64,000 bases of DNA from Paenibacillus whitsoniae (GCF_003955665.1 NZ_RXHU01000075.1:61670-125669), one strand, 5' to 3'. Shown: positions 10,106 to 19,279, counted from the first letter of the stretch. Notes: generated by a model not told the origin, from the letters alone. Numbers and translations: made by a program.

Positions 10106-10132
10106 AAAAACCCTCAGCATTTGCGCTGAGGG
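10106..10132 (-). terminator. Rho-independent terminator of sugar ABC operon
   Basis: On the minus strand CCCTCAGC, a 6-base loop and GCTGAGGG form a perfect 8-base stem followed directly by TTTTT, starting 22 bases after the stop of the solute-binding protein gene. Confidence 0.85.
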
Positions 10133-10154
10133 CCATCTTATATCCGGATTTGCT

Positions 10155-11477
10155 TTACTTCTTCAAGCTATCCCATGTTTTCTGGAATTCATCGAGCATT
10201 TGATCCTTCGTATACTTCTTCGCAACATAACCTTGCATGATGTCGCCGAATTTTTTGGAGGAAGCTTCGCCGCCAGGGAATTTGAACCAGTTCCAGCTCA
10301 GTGTTTTACCAGCTTTGCTGTACGTGATGATATCAGCAGCCAAAGGTCCAAGTACCTTCTCATCGGCAGGGATTGATTTGAACGCCGGAATGAATTTGAA
10401 TTCTTCCGTGATATATTTCTTACCGATATCGGAGGTAACCATCCAGTTCAAGAATTTTTTCGCTTCATCTTTCACAGCGGAGTTTTTGTTGATAACCCAG
10501 TTATTCGGTACGCCTACGAACAATTTATCGTTCGCCGCCGCATCATCGCTGATCGGCATTGGCAGGAAGCCGACTTTTAGATTAGGGTTCGTTTTGTCCA
10601 GCTGTACTTGTGTCCAGTTGCCTTGCTGTGTCATCGCGGCTTTGCCTGTTGCGAAATCAGTTACTTGTGTATTGTAATCCGTTTGCAGCGGATTTTTGTT
10701 ACCGTATTGGAGCTGCAGATCGAACAGCTTCACCCATTGGTTGAACACATCGTTGCCAGGAATTTTGGCAGTGCCTTTGTTCAGACCGTCGATGAACGCG
10801 TTTGGATCTTTCTGATAGGCGAACGGCAGATTCACGAAGTGGTTGCCCAGTACCCACCACTCGCCGTAGCCAGTTTCAAACGGTGTGATCCCTTTCGCTT
10901 GAAGCTTCTTCGCCGCGTCTTCCAGCTGGGAGAATGTCTTCGGCAGGTCAGTGATGCCGGCTTTCGCAAACAGGTCTTTGTTGTACTGGAAGCCGTAACC
11001 TTCGAGGTTCAACGGTTGGCCGTACAGCTTGCCGTTTTTCGTCATCGGCTCTTTCGCAACGTCGACCAGGTCCTTCACCCAAGGCTGATCGGACAGGTCT
11101 TCCAGGTTGTCGATCCATTTGTCCAGATCGCTGAAGCCGCCGTTATTGAAGATATCCGGTTTGTCGCCGGAGTTGAATTTCGCCAGCAATGCCGCGCCGT
11201 AGTCTGCGCCGCCGCCGACGGTATCCACTTGGATCTTCACGTTCGGATTCAGCTTCTGGTATTCCTGCACCAGTTTGTTCAGTTGATCGGCAATTTCGAC
11301 TTTAAATTGGAACATCTTGATCGTAACCGGTTTGCCGGTGGCAGGAGCGGCCGAAGTTGCCGCACCGGATGTTGCCGCAGGCGCTGGCGTCGTTGTCTCT
11401 TCTTTTTTGCCGCAGCCTGTTGCAAGAACGGAAAGTGAAAGTACAGCAGCCATACTGACCATCGTTAATTTTTTCAT
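10155..11477 (-). CDS. Sugar ABC transporter solute-binding lipoprotein
   Basis: 440 residues. Lipoprotein signal with lipobox LATGC (about 19-23) followed by a Thr/Ala/Pro linker, then an extracellular binding-protein family 1 fold: VTIKMFQFKVEIADQLNKL, DIFNNGGFSDLDKWI, and the hinge segment GKAAMTQQGNW. It captures a sugar or oligosaccharide outside the membrane and delivers it to the two permeases encoded upstream. A 160-base gap with a cre-like site separates it from those genes, so it may be expressed separately and more strongly. The sugar cannot be told from sequence. Confidence 0.9.
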   Translation of the reverse strand: MKKLTMVSMAAVLSLSVLATGCGKKEETTTPAPAATSGAATSAAPATGKPVTIKMFQFKVEIADQLNKLVQEYQKLNPNVKIQVDTVGGGADYGAALLAKFNSGDKPDIFNNGGFSDLDKWIDNLEDLSDQPWVKDLVDVAKEPMTKNGKLYGQPLNLEGYGFQYNKDLFAKAGITDLPKTFSQLEDAAKKLQAKGITPFETGYGEWWVLGNHFVNLPFAYQKDPNAFIDGLNKGTAKIPGNDVFNQWVKLFDLQLQYGNKNPLQTDYNTQVTDFATGKAAMTQQGNWTQVQLDKTNPNLKVGFLPMPISDDAAANDKLFVGVPNNWVINKNSAVKDEAKKFLNWMVTSDIGKKYITEEFKFIPAFKSIPADEKVLGPLAADIITYSKAGKTLSWNWFKFPGGEASSKKFGDIMQGYVAKKYTKDQMLDEFQKTWDSLKK

Positions 11478-11558
11478 TGAGAAAGCCTCCCTTTATCTTG
11501 GTTCCCTTGTGAGCGCTGCCGGCGCATTCGCACCGTGCCACTCGCTGACAAGATTCAT

Positions 11559-11572
11559 TGTAAACACTTACA
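11559..11572. promoter_or_regulatory. Candidate cre (CcpA) site upstream of the binding protein gene
   Basis: The 14-mer TGTAAGTGTTTACA (minus strand) matches the Gram-positive cre consensus TGWAANCGNTNWCA with one deviation, T for C at position 7. It sits 80-95 bases upstream of the binding-protein start, a place suited to carbon catabolite repression of a sugar importer. The call rests on motif and context only. Confidence 0.5.
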
Positions 11573-11637
11573 TGCCCACTTCACACCGAGAATATTGAAC
11601 ATAAAAGTGGAATATCTTGAACTCTTTTACATAATTG

Positions 11638-12474
11638 TTACCCTTTTACTGAACCTGCTGTAATGCCTTCAACGATATGCTTCTGCAGCATCAAGAAGAA
11701 AATGACGATCGGCAGCACGCTCAGCGTCAGCCCTGCAAGCGCCAAATCCCACTGCTTCGTGTATTGGCCGAAGAAGGAGAATGTCGCCAGCGGAATGGTG
11801 CGCAGCTCCGGATTGTTCAGCACAAGCGAAGGAAGCAAGTAATCGTTCCAGATCCACAAGCTGTTCAAAATAATCACGGTCATCGTCATCGGCTTGAGCA
11901 GCGGGAAGACGATTTTCCAGAACACGCCGTACGGCGAGCAGCCGTCTACCGTTGCGGACTCTTCAATTTCTTGTGGAATGGACTTGACGAAGCCATGGTA
12001 CAAGAATGTGTTCAACGAGACGCCGAAGCCGAAGTAGCAGGCGACCAGCCCCAGCTTGCTGTCCATCAGTCCAACATTGCTCGCAACGCGGACAAGCGGG
12101 ATCATGATGGATTGAAAAGGAATCACCATGGCCGCGACGAACGCGAGGAAAACGAGATTGTTGAATTTGCTTGGCTTCCTCACCATACGGTACGCCGCCA
12201 TCGAAGAAATGACCACTAGCCCTAAGTTGCTCACCACGGTGATGAAAAGCGAATTAAAGAACGCTTTCGGGAAGTTCATGATCGTCCAAACTTTGGTATA
12301 GCTGTCCAAGTACAACGATTGGGGCAGTTTGGCCGTATTCGCCGCCAGCTCAGGGAACGTCTTAAGCGAGTTGACGACGACAAAATAGAATGGGACCAAG
12401 AACAGCAGCGCCACGAGAATCCCGAGCACTTCAAGCGTAAACAGCCTTGCGCTGTATTTTTTAACGGAATCCAT
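11638..12474 (-). CDS. Sugar ABC transporter permease, MalG type
   Basis: 278 residues with six predicted membrane segments. The cytoplasmic EAA loop reads EIEESATVDGCSPYGVFWKIVFPLLKP (about 180-206), with the usual G about 9 residues after EESA; this loop docks to the ATPase. The C-terminus GITAGSVKG is typical of MalG/CUT1 permeases. Its ATG shares one base with the stop codon of the upstream permease gene (TAATG), which indicates translational coupling. Confidence 0.9.
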   Translation of the reverse strand: MDSVKKYSARLFTLEVLGILVALLFLVPFYFVVVNSLKTFPELAANTAKLPQSLYLDSYTKVWTIMNFPKAFFNSLFITVVSNLGLVVISSMAAYRMVRKPSKFNNLVFLAFVAAMVIPFQSIMIPLVRVASNVGLMDSKLGLVACYFGFGVSLNTFLYHGFVKSIPQEIEESATVDGCSPYGVFWKIVFPLLKPMTMTVIILNSLWIWNDYLLPSLVLNNPELRTIPLATFSFFGQYTKQWDLALAGLTLSVLPIVIFFLMLQKHIVEGITAGSVKG

Positions 12475-13358
12475 TAGATTTCAACCTCCTTGCGTTTCGT
12501 GTACATTACCTGGATGGTTGAAATGATGGCGACCACGATAAAGAATACGAACGCTTTCGCTGTGCCCAAGCCGTAGCGGTTATTCCTGAACGCTTCCTGG
12601 TAAATGTTGATAGAAACCGATTCCGTGGAGTTGAATGGTCCGCCTTTGGTAAGCGAGAAGTTCAGGTCGAAAATTTTGAAGGACCACGAGATTGTCAGGA
12701 ACAGGCACACCGTGACAGCCGGCATAATGAGCGGTACAATGATACTACGCAGCACCTGCCAACGTGTTGCTCCGTCAATATGCGCCGCTTCGATCATATC
12801 CTTCGGCACGTTTGCGAGCGCTGCGATATAAATAATCATCAGGTAGCCGGCCCCTTGCCATACGCTGACAATCACAATCGCCCAGAATGCGGTTGGCGCA
12901 TCGCCAAGCCAAGGGAGCTCGAAGAAGCCGATGTGCGTCAAATCGCCAAGCGTCGCGAAGCCTTTTACAAAAATAAATTGCCAGATAAACCCGAGCAGCA
13001 AACCGCCGATCACGTTCGGCATAAAGAAGATCGTCCGCAGCACATTGCGCGTCTTGAGTGCTTGCGTCAGCAGCAACGCCAACAGGAAGCCGACCAGATT
13101 CGTCAAAATCACGTTGGTGATCGTCAACCGTGACGTAAAGCTGAACGCGTGCCGGTAATCCGCATCGTGCAGCAGAATTTGCTTGAAATTGTCCAGTCCG
13201 TTGAAGGTTACGTTCGTTGTGACGCCGTTCCATTCGGTAAATGAATAGTAAATACTCATCAGAAACGGGATCAGCACAATGACGCCGAAGAATAGCAGCG
13301 CAGGTCCGACAAAAACCCATTGCTGCATCCATCCTGATAACCTTTTACTTGTTTTCAT
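12474..13358 (-). CDS. Sugar ABC transporter permease, MalF/UgpA type
   Basis: 294 residues, six membrane segments, and an EAA loop PKDMIEAAHIDGATRWQVLRSIIVPLI near 190-215. First gene of the importer operon. No ABC ATPase is encoded here; in Bacillus and Paenibacillus CUT1 importers of this kind usually share a general ATPase (MsmX type) encoded elsewhere. The operon is divergent from the YesM/YesN-like pair that probably regulates it, with a 156-base shared upstream region. Confidence 0.9.
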   Translation of the reverse strand: MKTSKRLSGWMQQWVFVGPALLFFGVIVLIPFLMSIYYSFTEWNGVTTNVTFNGLDNFKQILLHDADYRHAFSFTSRLTITNVILTNLVGFLLALLLTQALKTRNVLRTIFFMPNVIGGLLLGFIWQFIFVKGFATLGDLTHIGFFELPWLGDAPTAFWAIVIVSVWQGAGYLMIIYIAALANVPKDMIEAAHIDGATRWQVLRSIIVPLIMPAVTVCLFLTISWSFKIFDLNFSLTKGGPFNSTESVSINIYQEAFRNNRYGLGTAKAFVFFIVVAIISTIQVMYTKRKEVEI

Positions 13359-13514
13359 TGGGAATTCCCCCCTACTTCATATCTCACTGTATACCGTAAG
13401 TATAGTTCCCTGCCAAACCCGGAAACACAGACGATGGTGATGCATTAGGTGGAATTTGTTGACCTCCCCTGCTACAATGAGGAAAAATCCACGATAGAAT
13501 CCGAGGGGATCGCA

Positions 13515-15347
13515 GTGATACGCCACAGCTTCCGCAACAAGCTGATTCTTTTTCTCGTCATCGCCACCATGGTGCCGTTCCTTACCTCGCTCGTCGTTTC
13601 CTACTTCTTTACCAAGCAAAAGGTGACGGAGGATACGCTGACGAATAACTCCGCGCTGCTTTCCCAAGGCAAAACGAATTTAATTAACTATTTGGACGGC
13701 GTGGTCCAAGCCTCCTCCACCATTTACACCGGCATCCATCTTGCTGAACTCGGACAGCTCTATGATATTTTGCTCACTCAGAAAGAAATTGATTACATGA
13801 GCGACAAAGTTATCAAAAGCGGTCTTCAAGTCATGTCCCATTCGGTCAAAGAAATCAAGCAGATCTACTTGTATGCGTCCGTCAGTGATCGGTCGTATCT
13901 CGCCAGCAACGATTTTCAAGCAAGCAGTGAGGGCAAGTATGTGAAACTGCTGCCTTTCCCGGCAGACAAAAGTGTTTATTTCGAGGCAACGCATCTTAGC
14001 CACTCATATAACATCGCGCTCAACGTACCGCCCGTGGCCGAGCCCGTGCTGTCCATGCACCGGCGAATTGTGTATTCCCCTCACAACGATACGATCGGCG
14101 AGCTGATCGTCGATCTGAATCTCGGCTTAATCTCGGACATTGCGCAAAGCATGTTTACGCACGACCAGCAAGAGCTCTACATCCTCGACGGTGAAGGACG
14201 CATTATATTCGGGCCCGATCCCGCCAAGTGGGGGCAGCCTGAGGCAGGCGACTGGTGGCATGAGGCGCTGCAAAGTCAGGAAGAGCGGGGCAGTTACACC
14301 TGGAACAAAGACGCCTACGCCGGAATTAATATTTATGAAAAAATGAAAACCGATTATTTGGACTGGACGATCGTCAAACGGCTGCCTTATGCGCAGCTGA
14401 CCGAGAACGCCCGGCAGTTGACATTGATTAACGGACTCATCCTGATCGTCTCGATGTTTATCGTCATTGCGAGCACGGTGTACATTTCGATCCGGTTCAC
14501 CGCGCCGATCAAGCAGTTGATCCGCTATATTACACGCATCCAGACCCGACAAGTTCAGATCGGCGATACCCAGGCCGACATCAGCTTTGCGCGGCAGGAC
14601 GAGCTTGGCATCCTGGCGCACCGCTTTCACGGTCTGATGCAGGACCTGGATCAAATGGTTATGCGCGAATACCGGCTGGAGATCGCCAATAAATCGACCC
14701 AGCTGGGAGCGCTGCAAGCGCAGATCAATCCGCATTTTCTGAACAATGCGCTGCAGTCCATCGGCACGCTGGCGCTCCAGCACGATGCCCCGAAAATTTA
14801 TATGCTCATCTCCTCGTTAGCGCGGATGATGCATTACAGCATGCATACGAACGAATCCATCGTTCCGCTGCGCAAGGAAATCGAACACATCAAAGCGTAT
14901 CTGGAGCTGCAGCAGCAGCGCTTCGAACATCAGATCGACATTGTGTACGCGATCGAGGAAGGTACCGGGGCTGTCATGGTCCCGAAAATGATCCTGCAGC
15001 CGCTCGTTGAAAATTATTTCAAGCATGGCTTTCATCCAACATCCTCCGAGACGAGCCGCCTCCGTATTGAAGCGGCCCGGGTAACCAGGCCGGACGGCGA
15101 TTATTTGCAACTTACCGTTGAAGACAATGGCACCGGCATCACCGAGCAGCGCATGCAGGAAGTGCGCAAGCAGCTGCGCGCAGCGAACGTCGAAGGCACG
15201 GAGGGCGGCGCCAGTATCGGCCTCAGCAACGTGTGCACGCGGCTGCAGCTTTATTTTAATGGACAAGCGTCCATGGAACTTATTCCCGCTGTCCCTCACG
15301 GGCTCAAAATTATGATTCACATTCCAATCAAAGAAGGAGCAGCTTAG
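13515..15347 (+). CDS. YesM-type sensor histidine kinase
   Basis: 610 residues from GTG 13515, chosen because GAGGGG lies just upstream and the protein then begins with a short basic stretch and a membrane segment (about 9-33). An extracellular sensor region (35-300) follows, a second membrane segment near 305-328, a HAMP domain (RFTAPIKQLI), the His_kinase domain with INPHFLNNAL (phospho-acceptor H407) and a C-terminal ATPase with VENYFKHG and VEDNGTGI. This is the 5TMR/LytS-YesM class that senses extracellular carbohydrate and controls adjacent ABC importers. The stop codon abuts the start of the response regulator gene. Confidence 0.9.
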   Translation: MIRHSFRNKLILFLVIATMVPFLTSLVVSYFFTKQKVTEDTLTNNSALLSQGKTNLINYLDGVVQASSTIYTGIHLAELGQLYDILLTQKEIDYMSDKVIKSGLQVMSHSVKEIKQIYLYASVSDRSYLASNDFQASSEGKYVKLLPFPADKSVYFEATHLSHSYNIALNVPPVAEPVLSMHRRIVYSPHNDTIGELIVDLNLGLISDIAQSMFTHDQQELYILDGEGRIIFGPDPAKWGQPEAGDWWHEALQSQEERGSYTWNKDAYAGINIYEKMKTDYLDWTIVKRLPYAQLTENARQLTLINGLILIVSMFIVIASTVYISIRFTAPIKQLIRYITRIQTRQVQIGDTQADISFARQDELGILAHRFHGLMQDLDQMVMREYRLEIANKSTQLGALQAQINPHFLNNALQSIGTLALQHDAPKIYMLISSLARMMHYSMHTNESIVPLRKEIEHIKAYLELQQQRFEHQIDIVYAIEEGTGAVMVPKMILQPLVENYFKHGFHPTSSETSRLRIEAARVTRPDGDYLQLTVEDNGTGITEQRMQEVRKQLRAANVEGTEGGASIGLSNVCTRLQLYFNGQASMELIPAVPHGLKIMIHIPIKEGAA

Positions 15348-16976
15348 ATGAAGGTTTTACTTGTCGACGATGAAAAACACGTTCGCGACGCGATCCGGCT
15401 GCTCGTCAAATGGCAGCAGTATGGCATTGATACGATTCTGGAAGCCAAGGACGGCGAAGAAGCGATTCAGCTGGTCCAGCAGGAACAGCCGGAAATCATC
15501 ATGACCGACATGATGATGCCGGTCATGAACGGCGTGAAGCTGCTCGAATGGCTGCATGCGAACGCTCCTACGGCCAAAACGATCGTCATCTCCGGTCACG
15601 ATGACTTTTCCCTGCTGCGGCATACGCTCAAATACGGCGGCATGGATTATATTTTGAAGCCGATCGATCCTTCCCAGTTGAACGAGGCGCTGGAGAAAGC
15701 GATCACGGCTTGGCTCAAGGAAGAAGAGCAGCGCCATGTCAGCCGCGAGCTGAACATTGAGGTGAATTCCATCAAGCCGATGTATTGGGACAAGCTGCTG
15801 TCCTCGATTTTGGCGGAGCCTGCCGCGTACGAAGCCGCCGCTGAGCAGCTTGAGAAAGAGCTTCGGCTGCCGCGCGGCGTCCAGACCTGCCGCGTCGCCA
15901 TTCTCTCCCTGGATACGATGGAACGCAGCGTCAAAAATAAATTCGCCCAGAACCTGGACCTGTTGATCTTCTCCCTGATCAACATTTGCAACGAGTTCTT
16001 GACCAAAAACAGGCGCGGCTTCTCGTTCCGCCACTGGAACTCCCAGCACGAGATCGTGCTGCTGGTCTGGTCGGAGCTGGCTGAGCTGGAGGACCTGCTC
16101 GCCGCCATCAACGAGGGCATGCGCGCTGCGCTGCATACGCGGGTCGATTTTGGCCTGGGGCACGTGCATCCGTTCCCGGCCGGCTTCCAAAGCGCGTACC
16201 AGGAAGCGCGAAGCGCCCTCCGGCAGCGCAACCTCAAATCGAAGGAAACGTGGATTCACCGTTTCACGCCCGCGTCCAAGGCCGCGCCGCAGGCGCTTGC
16301 CTTCAATCAATTCGAGACCGGCATGCAGCTCGCCGTGCAAAGCGGAAATATCGATCAGATCGGAGAGGCGATTCAGCATTTTATCGATGCCGTCAAGGAC
16401 AGCGACGTGGTGACGCCCGAGCAGCTCGACATGTGGTGGAGCGAATACCGCGTCATGCTGCGAAGATGGGCGCCTCAGCTCGTCCCGGCGGCCCGCGAAG
16501 CGGAACTGAAGGAGCTGCTGCTGGACGATCAGGCGAGCATGATCATTCCGCTCGATGAGCGAGGCATGCTGTCGCTCTCGATCTGGCAGCAGGAGCTGTC
16601 GCGGAGCTTGACCCATCTGTCGAAGCTGTATGTCGAAAGCCAGCAAAAGGACAACAATGTGATTTTCGAAATCGCCGCCTACCTGGACAAGCACTATCAC
16701 GAGGATATTTCCCTGCAGGATATTGCGAGCCGCTTCTATCTCAGCCGGGAATATATTTCGCGGAAATTCAAGCAGGAGTTTAACGTCAATCTGTCCGATT
16801 ATCTGGGTAGCATTCGCATGAGCAAAGCGAAAGTGCTGCTCTGCAATCCGCATCTGCGTATTTCCCAGGTGGCCGAAATGGTCGGCTACCAGGATGAGAA
16901 ATATTTCTCCAAAGTTTTTAAAAAAATCGAGGGCATGACGCCCGGCGAATATCGAAAAACAACGAATTCTATCTAA
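15348..16976 (+). CDS. YesN-type AraC-family response regulator
   Basis: 542 residues. Receiver domain at 1-120 with VDDEKHVRD, phospho-acceptor D54 (MTDMMMP) and K104 (YILKPI); a long linker region; and an AraC/XylS double HTH at about 435-540 (HEDISLQDIASRFYLSREYI, then RISQVAEMVGYQDEKYFSKV). AAGGAG precedes the ATG, which starts immediately after the kinase stop. By family it is phosphorylated by the YesM-like kinase and activates transcription of the divergent sugar importer. Confidence 0.92.
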   Translation: MKVLLVDDEKHVRDAIRLLVKWQQYGIDTILEAKDGEEAIQLVQQEQPEIIMTDMMMPVMNGVKLLEWLHANAPTAKTIVISGHDDFSLLRHTLKYGGMDYILKPIDPSQLNEALEKAITAWLKEEEQRHVSRELNIEVNSIKPMYWDKLLSSILAEPAAYEAAAEQLEKELRLPRGVQTCRVAILSLDTMERSVKNKFAQNLDLLIFSLINICNEFLTKNRRGFSFRHWNSQHEIVLLVWSELAELEDLLAAINEGMRAALHTRVDFGLGHVHPFPAGFQSAYQEARSALRQRNLKSKETWIHRFTPASKAAPQALAFNQFETGMQLAVQSGNIDQIGEAIQHFIDAVKDSDVVTPEQLDMWWSEYRVMLRRWAPQLVPAAREAELKELLLDDQASMIIPLDERGMLSLSIWQQELSRSLTHLSKLYVESQQKDNNVIFEIAAYLDKHYHEDISLQDIASRFYLSREYISRKFKQEFNVNLSDYLGSIRMSKAKVLLCNPHLRISQVAEMVGYQDEKYFSKVFKKIEGMTPGEYRKTTNSI

Positions 16977-17032
16977 CTTTCTGGATAAAATATGGAATCT
17001 CTCTCTCTAGTAGGCTATACTAGGAGGCAGAG

Positions 17033-17473
17033 GTGATCGTCATGAGTATGCCTGTCGAGAATACAGCGGTAAATTCTTTACCCCGCACGGCAAAATCTAC
17101 CAAAGTCAAAAAGAAAACGTACCTGTACCTGTTTGCAGGCTGGGTCCTGCTCATCGGAATCGGCGTGGCCGCAACCATGCTGTACACGCAACATTTACGC
17201 CAACAAATTACAGCCGATATTGCGCAGCAAACAAATAGCCAGCTTCAAGTGATTCAGCAAGACTATCAAAAGCAAGTCTCTGATCTGCGAGACAGTGTCG
17301 CCGCCGATATGAAAACGTTGCAAGGCAAAGTCGATTCCTTGAACGAACTGCTCGCTTTCACCAAGGACAGCGCCAACAGCAAGACGGATAGCAGCAATCA
17401 GCTCTATACGCAGCTGGCCGATGTGAAGAAGAAGCTTGAAGAGCTTCAGAAAAATCTGGATGTGTTAAAATGA
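17033..17473 (+). CDS. Small membrane-anchored coiled-coil protein
   Basis: 146 residues. The GTG at 17033 is preferred because AGGAGG ends 5 bases before it; an in-frame ATG at 17042 would be 14 bases away. A basic cytoplasmic head (about 1-36) is followed by one membrane segment (about 37-58) and a heptad-rich region to the end (QTNSQLQVIQQDYQKQVSDL, ADVKKKLEELQKNLDVLK), giving an extracellular coiled coil. The stop overlaps the start of the next gene by ATGA, so the two are translationally coupled and probably act together at the cell surface. Family not recognised. Confidence 0.75.
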   Translation: MIVMSMPVENTAVNSLPRTAKSTKVKKKTYLYLFAGWVLLIGIGVAATMLYTQHLRQQITADIAQQTNSQLQVIQQDYQKQVSDLRDSVAADMKTLQGKVDSLNELLAFTKDSANSKTDSSNQLYTQLADVKKKLEELQKNLDVLK

Positions 17474-18546
17474 TGCAGCCGAACCCGGTCCAACACATCA
17501 ACCGCGTCTTTTTGCTAGCCTGCGCCCCGTTCCTCGGCATGCTGATTTGCCTGCTTTTCGTATCGCTGGATGTGAAACTGCTGCCGTGGCAACCGCCAGC
17601 CCCGGCCACGATGACGTTCTCGCAGGAAACTTCCGCGCTGCAAAATGGTCTCGCGTTGGCAGGCGACAACGCGGTGCAGACCAAATCGATCATTCAGCAA
17701 TATTACGATCTGTATGAGAAAAGCACCGCCGAAGTGACCGCCATGCTCCAAGCTGCTGCAGCCGGCGCGCTCAAACCCGGCGTCATCTACGATTCGCGTA
17801 TCACAGCGAAGCTCGGCAGCCCGATCCGCCAGGCATCATCCGGCAACATCGACATCAAGCTGTTCAGCTTGAACGAGAAGAACTATACCGGTTATGCGCT
17901 GAAAGTGAACCTCAAGAACGACAAGGCGATCAAGCTCGTCCTTGGTAACGATAAACTTGGCTCCAGCGAGACGACGCTGTCTGCGGCGAACCGTTACGGC
18001 GCTATCGCCGGCGTCAATGCCGGCGGCTTCGCGGACGACAGAAACGGTCGGCGCTATCCGCTGGATACGACGATGATCAATGGGAAGTATTTGAACGGCT
18101 TCTTCCCTTCGAATAACGGTACCGTGTTCATCGGACTGAACAAGGACCGCAAGCTCATCGGCGGTAAGTTCTCGTCCCAAGCCGAGCTGGACAAGCTGAA
18201 CCCGCAGATGGGTTCCACGTTCGTGCCCGTCCTGCTCAAAGGCGGCAGCAAGCAGGCGATTCCAGCCCAATGGCAGACGTCGCCGGCACGCGCGGCGCGC
18301 ACTGTGATGGCGAATTATAAGAACGACCAGCTGCTGTTCTTAGTCACCGACGGCTATGACGAGAGCGGCAACTCCGGCGCCACCTTGGCCGAGCTGCAGG
18401 ACAAGATGCAGCAGCTTGGCGTCGTAGACGCCTACAATCTGGACGGCGGGGGCTCCACGACGCTGGTCTGGGGCGGCAGCGTCATCAACCGGCCATCCGA
18501 CGGACGGCAGCGTCCGCTGGCGACGCACTTCCTGTTTTTTAAATGA
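17470..18546 (+). CDS. Phosphodiester glycosidase (NAGPA-like) family protein
   Basis: 358 residues. A membrane segment near 15-40 anchors the protein; the C-terminal two thirds carry NAGPA/DUF2233 features: YGAIAGVNAGGF near 180, GTVFIGLNKDR, and the signature YNLDGGGSTTLVW near 322-334 followed by NRPSDGRQRPLATHFLFF at the end. Mammalian NAGPA removes GlcNAc from a phosphodiester; bacterial relatives are linked to exopolysaccharide or wall-polymer modification and their substrates are mostly unknown. It overlaps the coiled-coil gene by four bases. Likely extracytoplasmic. Confidence 0.85.
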   Translation: MMQPNPVQHINRVFLLACAPFLGMLICLLFVSLDVKLLPWQPPAPATMTFSQETSALQNGLALAGDNAVQTKSIIQQYYDLYEKSTAEVTAMLQAAAAGALKPGVIYDSRITAKLGSPIRQASSGNIDIKLFSLNEKNYTGYALKVNLKNDKAIKLVLGNDKLGSSETTLSAANRYGAIAGVNAGGFADDRNGRRYPLDTTMINGKYLNGFFPSNNGTVFIGLNKDRKLIGGKFSSQAELDKLNPQMGSTFVPVLLKGGSKQAIPAQWQTSPARAARTVMANYKNDQLLFLVTDGYDESGNSGATLAELQDKMQQLGVVDAYNLDGGGSTTLVWGGSVINRPSDGRQRPLATHFLFFK

Positions 18547-18649
18547 CCCAAATTTTTCACATTTGCCTCATATCTTTTTCTGGGCTTATTGGGTATAATA
18601 ACTCTAATTGTATGCAAAAAGGGCTCTAACTACTAACGGAGGTGCAGCA

Positions 18650-18757
18650 ATGTTCGGTCTTTCCTCGACATTTTGGCTCGTGACCACGGTATTCGCATTG
18701 TTCATTTGCGCGATGCTGACAGCTTCTTATAACGAAGACAAATCCAAAGGCCTGTAA
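18650..18757 (+). CDS. 35-residue single-span membrane peptide
   Basis: An open frame of 35 codons begins with ATG after ACGGAGGTGCAGCA (strong GGAGG at good spacing) and ends with TAA. The product starts MFGLSSTFWLVTTVFALF, has one hydrophobic helix (about 7-25) and a short charged tail NEDKSKGL. A strong terminator follows 20 bases later and a TATAAT-like hexamer lies at 18594-18599, so this looks like a self-contained transcription unit. Function unknown; it is not recognised as a toxin. Confidence 0.65.
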   Translation: MFGLSSTFWLVTTVFALFICAMLTASYNEDKSKGL

Positions 18758-18776
18758 TTGACCAAGCTAATAAAAA

Positions 18777-18817
18777 AAGCATCGCTGCTCTCATTCGGAG
18801 AGTAGGGATGCTTTTTT
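18777..18817 (+). terminator. Strong terminator, probably bidirectional
   Basis: AAGCATCgCTgCTCTC pairs with GAGAGtAGgGATGCTT around a 5-base loop. It is followed by a T run on the plus strand and preceded by seven As, so it can stop both the small-peptide gene and the convergent AbrB-like gene. Confidence 0.85.
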
Positions 18818-18836
18818 CTTTGTTTTCGTATGCGAG

Positions 18837-19094
18837 TCACGCTCTAGCTTTCATGCCATTCATTTCTGTAATGCACACGCCGCAAATGTACCGGTCTTTA
18901 AACTCGCTCACTTGTTCCATGCTTCCACAAAATACGCATTTCGGACGATATCTTTCAAGAATGATATGGTCCCCTTGCACAAGAATTTCAACCGGGTCTC
19001 CCTCATTCATTTGGTATCGCTTACGCAACGATTTTGGAAGTACGATTCGTCCCAATTGATCGACTTTACGGACTACACCAGCTGGCTTCATCAT
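18837..19094 (-). CDS. AbrB/SpoVT-type transcription regulator with zinc ribbon
   Basis: 85 residues. The N-terminal 50 form a swapped-hairpin AbrB fold (GVVRKVDQLGRIVLPKSLRK, then EGDPVEILVQGDHIILERY). The C-terminus is different from B. subtilis AbrB: CVFCG at about 53-57 and CGVC near 71-74 form a CxxC...CxxC zinc-ribbon-like pair. AbrB proteins are transition-state regulators that bind AT-rich promoters as tetramers. The start has two adjacent ATG codons after AGAGGTGAAGTCCT; the first was used. Confidence 0.85.
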   Translation of the reverse strand: MMKPAGVVRKVDQLGRIVLPKSLRKRYQMNEGDPVEILVQGDHIILERYRPKCVFCGSMEQVSEFKDRYICGVCITEMNGMKARA

Positions 19095-19279
19095 AGGACT
19101 TCACCTCTCTTTTCCCCAAGCATATTCGCGTATTCGCCTCGAGTAGGCGTGCTACATCGATTTAACGATTACTATTCGCCGTGCCTTCGGAAAATCCTCT
19201 TCGTGAACCAGGAAATCTTTCTTTTCTTGTCAAAAATGTTAAGAGAGGCCCTAAATAATAGGACCATCCACCTATTCTT

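Noticed and set aside
15357..16853. Open frame of 498 codons on the minus strand
   Set aside because: Antisense to the YesN-like regulator, whose domains and ribosome site are clear; translation is rich in Arg, His and Gln without domains.
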